A DNA stretch of 28,507 bases from an uncultured Bacteroidales bacterium (lineage in GTDB: Bacteria; Bacteroidota; Bacteroidia; Bacteroidales; Paludibacteraceae), in contig CAIQOG010000217.1 in NCBI GenBank assembly GCA_903873355.1, forward strand, positions 1 to 28,507, given 5' to 3'. Both the position numbers and the translations under genes were made by a program. Each line of letters opens with the position of its first letter. The stretch's first letter is position 1. Below the pieces are notes generated by a model that worked only from the letters and a program-made list of their open reading frames with translations, had not been told where the DNA came from and made no database searches. Below are positions 16,860 through 24,640 of this stretch, one piece after another.

Positions 16860-18458
16860 ATGTCTAAACAAAATAAAATTATAGCCTTTACAGGTTCGTC
16901 CCTGCTGCTTTTGTCGGCAAATTCTATATTGGCACAACAACCCAAACAACCAAAATCCAGACCCAATATACTTTTCATTTTATCCGACGATCATGCCAGA
17001 ACCGCCATAAGTGCTTATGGAAGTGAGCTTTCAAAAATAGCTCCGACACCCAATATCGACAAAATTGCACAAAGTGGAGTCTTGTTTTCTAATATGTTAT
17101 GTACCAATGCTATATCGGGACCGAGTCGTGCTTGTTTGCTGACAGGAAAATTTAGTACAGCCAATGGATTTACTCAAAACGAAGGGGGCGTTATTTTTGA
17201 CGGTTTGCAACCAACCGTTTCCAAATACCTGCAGGCAGCCGGTTACAACACATCTCTTTTCGGTAAATGGCACCTCTTTTCCGACCCGACGGGTTTTGAT
17301 TATTGGATGATTCACAACAACCCTGGTCAGCAGGGAACGTATTGGGATCCGATTTTTAAAGTAAATGGCAAACAGGAAGTGCGAAAAGGATACGCCACCG
17401 ATTTAACTGCCGATGCGGCGTTGGACTGGATGGATAAGGGTCGCGATAAAAGTAAACCTTTCTGCATGATGCTGAATTTCAAAGCACCGCACCGACCATG
17501 GGAACCGGATATTAAATACGAACATCTTTTTGACGACATTACCATTCCTACACCTGAAACTTTCGACGATGATTATAGCGGTCGTGAATTGACCTTGGGT
17601 AAAAATATGGCTACCATAGCCTATCATCTTTCACGCAACGATCTTAAGATGACACCTCCCGATAGCCTGACCGGACTAAAACGTGAAAAATGGCTGAGTT
17701 GGGGGATGTTGGGTGAACGTCAGCCCGTTACTCCCGACTCCAAAATGAGTGATAAAGAGCTTAAAATGTGGAAATTCCAGAAATACCTGAAAGATTATCT
17801 GCGCTGTGTGCGGTCGGTGGATGATAACGTTGGGCGCGTGATTGATTATCTCAAAAAGAACGGATTGTATGAAAACACACTAATCATTTACATGGGTGAT
17901 CAGGGTTTCTACCTGGGCGAACACGGCTTGTTTGATAAACGCTGGATGTACGAAGAAAGTCTGCAAATGGCATGTCTGGTGAGTTTGCCTAGTTCAATCA
18001 AAAATCCGGGTATGCGAAAAATTCCGGAATTGGCAATGAATGTAGATATTATGCCTACTTTGCTCGATTATGCCGGTGTGAAAATCCCAGCCGATGTGCA
18101 TGGTGAAAGTCTACGACCACTTTTGGAGCAAACTCCCAAAGAAAAAAAATGGCGTAAATCAGCATATTATCAATACTTTGAATATCCACGTTACCACAAT
18201 GTCCAGCCACATTACGGAGTTCGCACTGACCGTTACAAGCTGATTCATTTCTATTACGATGTGGATGTATGGGAATTTTACGATTTGAAAACCGACAAAA
18301 ATGAGTTGAAAAATCAATACAACAATCCTGTCTATCATAAACAGATTGCCGAACTGAAAAAAGAAATCGTCCGGCTACAGAAGAAATATCAGGATGATAT
18401 AACCCTCGAACAGCGCAGGGAAATAACCACAAAGCATATGAGGCAGTACGAGGAATGA
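16860..18458 (+). CDS. Serine-type sulfatase, GlcNAc-6-O-sulfatase-like (mucin-desulfating type)
   Basis: This 532-residue protein has signal peptide 1-25. The metal site is Asp43/Asp44 in LSDDHARTA, the activation motif S86-G-P-S-R90 followed by ACLLTGKF, then GKWHLF (135-140), KAPHRPW (His211), and GDQGFYLGEHGLFDKR (346-361) with Asp347, His355 and Lys360. The combination GFYLGEHG, RWMYEESL and the C-terminal YYQYFEYP is what I recognise from the N-acetylglucosamine-6-sulfatase/mucin-desulfating sulfatase group. This supports a host-type N-acetylglucosamine sulfate as substrate. It is the last gene of the sulfatase run and is followed by a terminator hairpin. Confidence in sulfatase is high, in the GlcNAc-6-sulfate specificity moderate. 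Confidence 0.92.
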   Translation: MSKQNKIIAFTGSSLLLLSANSILAQQPKQPKSRPNILFILSDDHARTAISAYGSELSKIAPTPNIDKIAQSGVLFSNMLCTNAISGPSRACLLTGKFSTANGFTQNEGGVIFDGLQPTVSKYLQAAGYNTSLFGKWHLFSDPTGFDYWMIHNNPGQQGTYWDPIFKVNGKQEVRKGYATDLTADAALDWMDKGRDKSKPFCMMLNFKAPHRPWEPDIKYEHLFDDITIPTPETFDDDYSGRELTLGKNMATIAYHLSRNDLKMTPPDSLTGLKREKWLSWGMLGERQPVTPDSKMSDKELKMWKFQKYLKDYLRCVRSVDDNVGRVIDYLKKNGLYENTLIIYMGDQGFYLGEHGLFDKRWMYEESLQMACLVSLPSSIKNPGMRKIPELAMNVDIMPTLLDYAGVKIPADVHGESLRPLLEQTPKEKKWRKSAYYQYFEYPRYHNVQPHYGVRTDRYKLIHFYYDVDVWEFYDLKTDKNELKNQYNNPVYHKQIAELKKEIVRLQKKYQDDITLEQRREITTKHMRQYEE

Positions 18459-18464
18459 AATAAC

Positions 18465-18497
18465 AACATCTGGGATGTATATCTCAGATGTTCTTTT
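18465..18497 (+). terminator. Terminator hairpin after the sulfatase run
   Basis: AACATCTGGGAT (18465-18476) pairs with ATCTCAGATGTT (18481-18492) through 12 pairs including one G:U, around a GTAT loop, and the next bases are CTTTT. It lies 7 bases after the last sulfatase stop and ends just before regulatory copy B, so one unit stops and the next starts within about 100 bases. Confidence 0.75.
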
Positions 18498-18531
18498 ACC
18501 CATTACACCCTTTATCTTTATTCATTTGACC
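18496..18531 (+). promoter_or_regulatory. Three-part regulatory element, copy B
   Basis: Block 1 TTACCCAT at 18496-18503, block 2 ACCC at 18507-18510 and block 3 ATTTGACC at 18524-18531 align without gaps to copy A at 285-320. The surrounding bases differ freely, which points to selection on the blocks. Confidence 0.75.
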
Positions 18532-18562
18532 TTGTTCATTGATTTGAGAGTACTTATTTTTG
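18532..18562 (+). promoter_or_regulatory. Promoter of the second beta-helix gene
   Basis: TATTTTTG at 18555-18562 is an exact TAnnTTTG -7 element. TTG at 18532-18534 is a partial -33 element, 20 bases upstream. The start site near 18569 gives a leader of about 25 bases to the GTG start. Confidence 0.7.
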
Positions 18563-18593
18563 TCATTACATTATTCATAAATAAAATACTAGC

Positions 18594-21131
18594 GTGAGAA
18601 AACATTATTTACTCCTTTTGTTTATCCTTTCAATTTTTTCTGTTTATCCTTCATCTTATTATGTATCACCGACTGGCAGCAACAGTAATAATGGATCACT
18701 AGCAAATCCATTTTTAACTATTAGTTACGCTTATACAAAAGCTGGTGCTAGTGATTTTATCTATCTACGTGCCGGTACTTATCGTGAAACTATAGCATTA
18801 GTTGGTAAATCAGGCTCATATAACAAACCAATAACCCTTACTGCTTATAATGCTGAAAATGCAATTATTTCCGGATTGGATGTTCAATCACTATCATGGT
18901 CGTCAAACTCAGGGATGACCAATGTCTGGGTGGCATCATATTCCGGTAGTGCTTTTGAACAATTATTCTGCGATAGCAAACCCATGCTGGAAGCCCGATG
19001 GCCCAATGTGCCCAAAGATGCAAACGGTGATTGGAATTTCTTTTCACCCGGTGTATGGTCAACAGTTGATGCTACCGGAAACAGTTATGGTACAGTCAGC
19101 GATAATCATTTAGCATTAACCGGATGGAATGTAACCAGTGCACGAGCCGTATTGAATGTAAATCATCAGTATTATACCTGGACACGTACAATTTTAGCAC
19201 ATACTGCTTATACAAGCACATTTACTTACCCTCAGGATTTGGGAAGTAGTGTTGTCGGTAATACGTTGAGTTGGAATGATGACAGATATTACCTGGTGGG
19301 TCAGAAAATCTTTTTAGATACTCCCGGTGAATGGTATTACGATGCAACGAACAAGAAAATTTATTACTACCCCATAAACGGCAAAGACCCCAACACTTCA
19401 ATCATTGAAATAAAAACAAGGAATTATGGTTTTACTGCCGACTTGAATTCCGATTACCTGACCGTTGACGGTATAACTTTTTGGGGTACTGCATTTTCTT
19501 TTGGGAAATCATATGGTTCTCGCAGCAACGGAATTACCTTCAAAAACAATAAGGTATTATATTCTTCCTGGACTGAATACCTGAATACAGCAGCCACCGA
19601 TCCTTATGTAAATAATGATAACAATTTTCCGTTTATTCAGGCGGACACAGTAAAAGTGCTGAACAATACTTTCGAACATGGTATATTGGATGCTCTTTTG
19701 GTAAACGGATATGGAAATGTGATTGAAAATAATGTTTTCCATGACTTTTGTTACAGTTCTTCACTTGCTTATCCACCTTTGGAAGTGAGCAGAAACTGGG
19801 CAGTCTATGTGGGAACAGGTGGCAATGCTGTTGTTCGTTACAACAGCTTTTACGATGTGGGGGGAATTTGTTTCAATCTCGGTCAAGGTGGAAACGATGT
19901 GTATCTGAACAAATGTTACAACGCTTTTCGCGCTTGCTGGGGCGGCAACAGAGATCATTCAGCCATTTATACCAATAATACTTGTAGCGGTACACGGATT
20001 CATCATAACTGGATTTACGATTCTTCTGCTGGAACTCCACCATTAGATTGGGGAGGCGGTATGGCCATTCGGGGAGATGATAACACAACCGGACTAATTA
20101 TTGACCACAACGTGGGATGGAATATTGGAAGTACAGGTGTTGAACTAAAAAATATAGCATCACCTACCGCTGCAGATGCAAACTATGTATACAACAATAC
20201 TTTTTTTCAGCATAGCAAAAATAATACAGTTAAAAGTGCAATGATAGTGCGTACTTCACTTACTAATGAGAATATATACAGTTCGGTTCAAAACAACATG
20301 GCACAAACAATTTACGGCGATTGGAATGGAAAGGCACTTGGAACGTTAGGAACGAAAAGTAATAACTCAATAGGCACTGTGCCGGATGCATTGATGGAAG
20401 ATACTACAAATTATGACTTCAGACCAAAAACAACTGCAACTGCTGTTTATAACAAAGGTGTTGTTGTGGCAGGTTTTACAACCAGTGTGTTTGGTTCTGC
20501 TCCCGATATTGGAGCGTATGAACGTGGTGATAGTATCTACTGGATTCCGGGTCAACGAACTTCCAAAGCAGGTTTTCCAATTGTGCCGGATGCCACAGTT
20601 AATGTTTCTGTTTCGAGGGATGTTCTAATGTGGTTACAGGGATATAATGCGGTTGCTCATAAAGTATATTTCGGAACAAACCTTGCCAATGTAATTAATG
20701 CAACCACAGGTAACAGTGAATATAAAGGTATTCTGAAAGGAAACAGAAATGTATATACCTTACCGGCATTAGCCGTAGGTACATCCTATTTTTGGAGAAT
20801 TGATGCAGTATTAGCTGATAACACCGTAATAAAAGGTGATGTGTGGAGTTTTTCAACAGGTGCTACTATTATTACTTCATTTCAGGACACTACAGTATTG
20901 AATGATATTAATGTTTTTCCGACTACTACAACTGATAATTTGAACATTACATCTCCGGGATCAAGTCTTCGTTCAATTGAAATTTACGATCTGCACGGGA
21001 AACTTTATAAAAAATTCAATGTGAATTCTGATAAAACACAGGTGCAAGTTTCGGATTTTAGTAGTGGTTTGTATATAGTAAAAATCAATACAGATAAAAA
21101 TTGTCAGGTAAAACGATTTGTAAAAGAATAG
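18594..21131 (+). CDS. Secreted right-handed beta-helix protein with T9SS sorting domain, paralog 2
   Basis: This 845-residue protein starts with GTG (18594); no in-frame ATG lies near, and the signal peptide MRKHYLLLLFILSIFSVYPS begins at once, so the start is well supported. The mature N-terminus SYYVSPTGSNSNNGS, then LFCDSKPMLEARWPN, FLDTPGEWYYD and GTAFSFGKSYGSRS, parallel the protein at 9562-11823 closely, as does the fibronectin-like tail (HKVYFGT, YFWRIDAV, GDVWSF). It differs by an added C-terminal type A T9SS domain from about residue 770 (INVFPTTTTDNLNI, IEIYDLHGKL, GLYIVKI, VKRFVKE), which would send it through the type IX system to the cell surface or medium. It has its own promoter with regulatory copy B. 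Probably a glycan-active enzyme related to GH141-like proteins; not certain. Confidence 0.85.
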   Translation: MRKHYLLLLFILSIFSVYPSSYYVSPTGSNSNNGSLANPFLTISYAYTKAGASDFIYLRAGTYRETIALVGKSGSYNKPITLTAYNAENAIISGLDVQSLSWSSNSGMTNVWVASYSGSAFEQLFCDSKPMLEARWPNVPKDANGDWNFFSPGVWSTVDATGNSYGTVSDNHLALTGWNVTSARAVLNVNHQYYTWTRTILAHTAYTSTFTYPQDLGSSVVGNTLSWNDDRYYLVGQKIFLDTPGEWYYDATNKKIYYYPINGKDPNTSIIEIKTRNYGFTADLNSDYLTVDGITFWGTAFSFGKSYGSRSNGITFKNNKVLYSSWTEYLNTAATDPYVNNDNNFPFIQADTVKVLNNTFEHGILDALLVNGYGNVIENNVFHDFCYSSSLAYPPLEVSRNWAVYVGTGGNAVVRYNSFYDVGGICFNLGQGGNDVYLNKCYNAFRACWGGNRDHSAIYTNNTCSGTRIHHNWIYDSSAGTPPLDWGGGMAIRGDDNTTGLIIDHNVGWNIGSTGVELKNIASPTAADANYVYNNTFFQHSKNNTVKSAMIVRTSLTNENIYSSVQNNMAQTIYGDWNGKALGTLGTKSNNSIGTVPDALMEDTTNYDFRPKTTATAVYNKGVVVAGFTTSVFGSAPDIGAYERGDSIYWIPGQRTSKAGFPIVPDATVNVSVSRDVLMWLQGYNAVAHKVYFGTNLANVINATTGNSEYKGILKGNRNVYTLPALAVGTSYFWRIDAVLADNTVIKGDVWSFSTGATIITSFQDTTVLNDINVFPTTTTDNLNITSPGSSLRSIEIYDLHGKLYKKFNVNSDKTQVQVSDFSSGLYIVKINTDKNCQVKRFVKE

Positions 21132-21174
21132 AGTCAGGAATCAACAACTGTAAACTATAAATATAAACTAATAT

Positions 21175-21210
21175 TTACCCATTTAAACCCTAATTAATAC
21201 CTAATTGTCC
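21175..21210 (+). promoter_or_regulatory. Three-part regulatory element, copy C
   Basis: Block 1 TTACCCAT at 21175-21182, block 2 ACCC at 21187-21190 (one base further than in copies A and B) and block 3 AATTGTCC at 21203-21210. The TTGTCCC-TTT-ATTTTT stretch continues the likeness to copy A into the -33 region. Confidence 0.75.
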
Positions 21211-21211
21211 C

Positions 21212-21241
21212 TTTAATTTTTCCAATTTCAATCTTATTTTG
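21212..21241 (+). promoter_or_regulatory. Promoter of the secreted-protein cluster
   Basis: TTTA at 21212-21215 (3 of 4 to TTTG) and TTATTTTG at 21234-21241 (7 of 8 to TAnnTTTG) have the same 18-base gap as the susC promoter. Both elements are imperfect, which fits a promoter that needs an activator. The leader to the ATG at 21269 is about 20 bases. Confidence 0.65.
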
Positions 21242-21268
21242 TACTGAACATTAAATTCAAAAATCATT

Positions 21269-21937
21269 ATGAAAAAAACTAACTCTATCAAATCTATCTT
21301 TGTTGTTCTTCTTTTAGCATCTATATCCTTTACTTGCTCAGCCCAAAAACTTATAGCCGGCTGGGATTTTCAGACTAGCTCAACCGGTGGAACAGCTATT
21401 GTTCCGACAAAGGACATGACAAATTTCACTCAAAATGTTTTCATTGCCAATTTTGGTAGTGGAACACTCTATTTGGATGGTACGTATGGAACAGGTCCTT
21501 ATAAAGTATGGAGCATTACAAGTAACAATGGCGTGGGTGATTGGCCAAACGCAGGGGATGGTTTTTCTGAAGAACAAAAAGGTCCGGCTGCATTAGCCAT
21601 TGGGAAATCAGTCAACAATGGAAAGTACATCGTTTTTAAATTCTCGATGAAAGATTTTAAGAACCTGCTTATTTCGTATTCAGCATTGGTAGCTCCTAAT
21701 GGTTTTAATAAACATAATTGGGCTTACAGCACCGATGCTGTAAAATGGACTGAGTGTGGTTCAACAACCATTGAGGATAGAAACGTATTCAAACTCATTA
21801 AACTCCCTGTAATTTCGGCCTTGGATAACGTAACGGATGCATTTTTCAAAATTACACTCGATGGTGCTACTACCGATGATGGTACAAGTCAGGTGCGGTT
21901 TGACAATATTAAATTCAAGGCTATTCCGATTAAATAA
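21269..21937 (+). CDS. Secreted AGWDFQT-type protein of unknown function, short form
   Basis: I do not recognise a named family. The 222-residue protein has a signal peptide (about 1-25, SFTCSAQ) and a mature N-terminus LIAGWDFQT. Predicted strands include NFGSGTLYLDGTYGTG, GKYIVFKFSMKD, NWAYSTDAVKWTECG and QVRFDNIKFKA, the pattern of a jelly-roll or lectin-like sandwich. The same order of motifs occurs in residues 25-250 of the protein at 24641-25882. It lacks any C-terminal sorting domain, so its final location may be periplasm or outer-membrane surface by another route. It is first in a cluster of three, behind regulatory copy C. A glycan-binding role is inference from fold-like pattern and regulon. 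Confidence 0.7.
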   Translation: MKKTNSIKSIFVVLLLASISFTCSAQKLIAGWDFQTSSTGGTAIVPTKDMTNFTQNVFIANFGSGTLYLDGTYGTGPYKVWSITSNNGVGDWPNAGDGFSEEQKGPAALAIGKSVNNGKYIVFKFSMKDFKNLLISYSALVAPNGFNKHNWAYSTDAVKWTECGSTTIEDRNVFKLIKLPVISALDNVTDAFFKITLDGATTDDGTSQVRFDNIKFKAIPIK

Positions 21938-21963
21938 ATAGTAAGAACATTAAATATAAAATT

Positions 21964-24534
21964 ATGAAAACAAGAAAATTACACAACTCATTTTCAAAGG
22001 CTTATACGATTACAGCTATTGCCATCATTGTACTGTTTGCCAGCTCAATAACTAACTCACTTAGTGCTAAGGATGCATTTATCTGGAATGGTAGTACCAG
22101 TAATGATTGGGCAATAACCACAAACTGGACTATTTCCAGAGGAACGGTTCCAGGTACAAGTACCTATCCAGGTGAAGTCGGAGCTACAGACTCTGTAGTT
22201 GTTTCAAATGGTGGGACACCATCATTAGCTTCCGGTTCACTTACTATCTCTACGTTAACCGTAAGTAACGCAACAGGTGCTTCTTCTGGTTCAACTTTAA
22301 CTATTAGCAACGGAGCAACTTTAGCGGTTAACGGAACAGGAACTGTAGTTATTCCAACGGTTTTATTGAAAGGTGGAAATATAGTGAATAATGGTACTTT
22401 TACTATCACAGCAGCGGCTACAGGTGCAGGATATGGTATCATTTGTACAACACCGGTTGTAGCACCCGGTTCAGCCACAACCTATTCGTATTCGGGCTCT
22501 GGTAGTTTAAGCATTAACACTTCGGCAGGTACAGGTAGTTCTGTTTACTTTAATGGTACCAATGCCAATTCTACCTATAAAATAGCATTTCCAAGTTCCA
22601 GTACATTAATATTAAAAGCCAATGCAGCTGCTTTAAACGTTGCCTCGAATACAACCAGTCCGGTTCTTATTAGTGGCACAGGGTTCACATTGGGCACTTC
22701 TGGTACCGGGGTAGCAGCTGGTATTTTATTACAAAATGGGAATGGTACTAATGTTACAATTGATTCAGGAACTACCTTAACACTATATTCGCTCACTGGA
22801 AATACTGCTAAAGGGGTTTATCTTAATTTTTCAACTGCAGGTGGTGGTTCATTTACAAATAATGGTACTATCAATATTAATGGACCGATTGCAGGATGTT
22901 TTAACTTGACTAACTCAGCCGGATCGGGTACAAATAACCTTTCTTTTACCAATAACGGTGTTATCAGTGCAAATGTCGCTATATCCGGTACTTATTCAGG
23001 GGCCATGAATTTAGTAACTCAAGCTGCGAATGGTACCAATACGAATACAATAACCAATGCAGGAACAATGACTTTGGTGAATACCAGCTCAGTTGCCAAC
23101 ACAGGTTATTGTTTATATCATGGTAATACTACTTATACTTCAGGATCATTGACATCAACAATAACCAATAGCGGAACATTTGAGCTAAATGGTACATTTA
23201 CTAGTACCGGAGGTACAGCAGGCAGACTTACAATTAATAATACCGGAACTTTTATTCTTAATCCTCCGACATCTGGGACTTCTTGTTTAGATAAAGCAAT
23301 TTTCAATAACAACAGTGGAGGAATTTTAGATTGTAAAACGGCAACTATTAGCTCTGGTTCAGGCTATGTGGTAACACTGAACTCAGGATCTACACTCAAA
23401 ACAGCGAGTCCAACATCATATTGTTTGAGTGGTAGTGGTGCGGTACAAAACAGTGGTGTTAGTTATGTTCTTAATGGGGCTGTAGCTCAAACAACCGGTT
23501 CATATATACCAGCCAGCATAAATGATTTAACAATAAATAATGCTTTGGGTGTAACATTGGGTTCAACAGTTACAGTAAACGGTACACTCACGCTTACTAC
23601 AGGTGCATTTACTATTGGAGTCAATACTTTGACATTGAAAGGTGTTGCTGCTAATAATGGTGGTACCTTAACTCATTATTCAAAAGGATCTCTTATCTTT
23701 AGCGGGTCAACAGCTCAAAATTTCCCTTCATTAACAAATAATAAGTGTAAATTAGTTACATTAAACAATGCAGCCGGTGTAAGCTTAAATGCAAGCATTG
23801 CGATTGACAGTACATTGACACTTACAAGCGGGAAACTAAGTCTTGGAGTAAACGATTTGACCATTGGTACAAAAGGGTCTATTGCAGGGACTTCTTCTTC
23901 AAATTATATAATAACTGATGGTGTTGGCAAACTGAATCAAACAGTTGTTGCAACTGTTCCCTCATTACTTTTCCCGGTTGGTGCTTCCGCAAGCAGCTAT
24001 GATCCGGTAAGCGTAACCCCAACTACTCTTACTTCATTCGCAGTAAAAGCATATACTACCTTGTCGGGTACTCCGGCTTATGGTGTTCGGTACAACCCCA
24101 AAGAATGGGATATTACTCCTGTTGTAGCATCGTCAACAGTGATTGCATTGACGCCATCAAATCTGGTTGAATCTGTAACAAGTCCAGTTATTGGTCATTA
24201 TGTGAGTGGTGCGTATGTAAACAATGCTGGGGTTACTGTAAATTCCGGAACTTTCACAGGCACATTCGACACCTTCTCTCCATTTGTAACTGGTGCAAAT
24301 GTGGATGTTACAAGTTTAAGAAACGGTACTGATGCTTCAAAATCAAATATCTATACAGCAAAAGGCTCAATTATTATAGAAAACGCTGGTGGACAAACCG
24401 TTAATATTTATTCTGTTACTGGAAGTAAAGTACTTTCTGTAAATACTAATTCAAATAAAGAAACTTTGACAATAGGAAGAGGAATCTATTTGGTAACTGT
24501 GGATTCCAAAACACAAAAAATTGTGGTACAATAA
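21964..24534 (+). CDS. Large Ser/Thr/Gly/Asn-rich surface protein, probably T9SS-exported
   Basis: This 856-residue protein has a long signal peptide (about 1-36, ending LSA). The mature start FIWNGSTSNDWAITTNW is a motif common at the head of T9SS-exported repeat proteins. Residues about 60-660 are low-complexity beta-rich repeats (ISNGATLAVNGTGTV, FTNNGTININGP, SFTNNGVISA, TINNTGTFILN), probably a beta-solenoid as in adhesins. The C-terminal 70 residues (NIYTAKGSIIIENAGG, VNIYSVTGSKV, GIYLVTV, KIVVQ) form a sorting-type domain resembling that of the protein at 24641-25882. There is no catalytic signature. It is likely a surface adhesin or matrix protein; the export route is predicted, not shown. 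It lies 26 bases after its upstream neighbour. Confidence 0.8.
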   Translation: MKTRKLHNSFSKAYTITAIAIIVLFASSITNSLSAKDAFIWNGSTSNDWAITTNWTISRGTVPGTSTYPGEVGATDSVVVSNGGTPSLASGSLTISTLTVSNATGASSGSTLTISNGATLAVNGTGTVVIPTVLLKGGNIVNNGTFTITAAATGAGYGIICTTPVVAPGSATTYSYSGSGSLSINTSAGTGSSVYFNGTNANSTYKIAFPSSSTLILKANAAALNVASNTTSPVLISGTGFTLGTSGTGVAAGILLQNGNGTNVTIDSGTTLTLYSLTGNTAKGVYLNFSTAGGGSFTNNGTININGPIAGCFNLTNSAGSGTNNLSFTNNGVISANVAISGTYSGAMNLVTQAANGTNTNTITNAGTMTLVNTSSVANTGYCLYHGNTTYTSGSLTSTITNSGTFELNGTFTSTGGTAGRLTINNTGTFILNPPTSGTSCLDKAIFNNNSGGILDCKTATISSGSGYVVTLNSGSTLKTASPTSYCLSGSGAVQNSGVSYVLNGAVAQTTGSYIPASINDLTINNALGVTLGSTVTVNGTLTLTTGAFTIGVNTLTLKGVAANNGGTLTHYSKGSLIFSGSTAQNFPSLTNNKCKLVTLNNAAGVSLNASIAIDSTLTLTSGKLSLGVNDLTIGTKGSIAGTSSSNYIITDGVGKLNQTVVATVPSLLFPVGASASSYDPVSVTPTTLTSFAVKAYTTLSGTPAYGVRYNPKEWDITPVVASSTVIALTPSNLVESVTSPVIGHYVSGAYVNNAGVTVNSGTFTGTFDTFSPFVTGANVDVTSLRNGTDASKSNIYTAKGSIIIENAGGQTVNIYSVTGSKVLSVNTNSNKETLTIGRGIYLVTVDSKTQKIVVQ

Positions 24535-24640
24535 ACTTCAAAAAACATCTTTAATTAAAATAAACAATAACTTCCGATGCCACGTTTCAGTAGAACGGGA
24601 GAAATTAAAAACAAATTATTAACCACATAAAATTACTTTT

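Noticed and set aside
16800..16860. Frameshift that would restore the missing half of the GH28-like domain
   Set aside because: Only 26 bases separate the stop from the next gene, and that gene starts with its own signal peptide and sulfatase domain.
22164..22478. 104-codon - strand open frame inside the repeat protein
   Set aside because: Low-complexity valine/proline/alanine sequence is the complement of Thr/Gly/Asn repeats, so it is a shadow.
21964..24534. CRISPR-like or tandem DNA repeats within the repeat-rich surface protein
   Set aside because: The repeats are degenerate at DNA level and only visible as protein motifs; no constant repeat/spacer unit.
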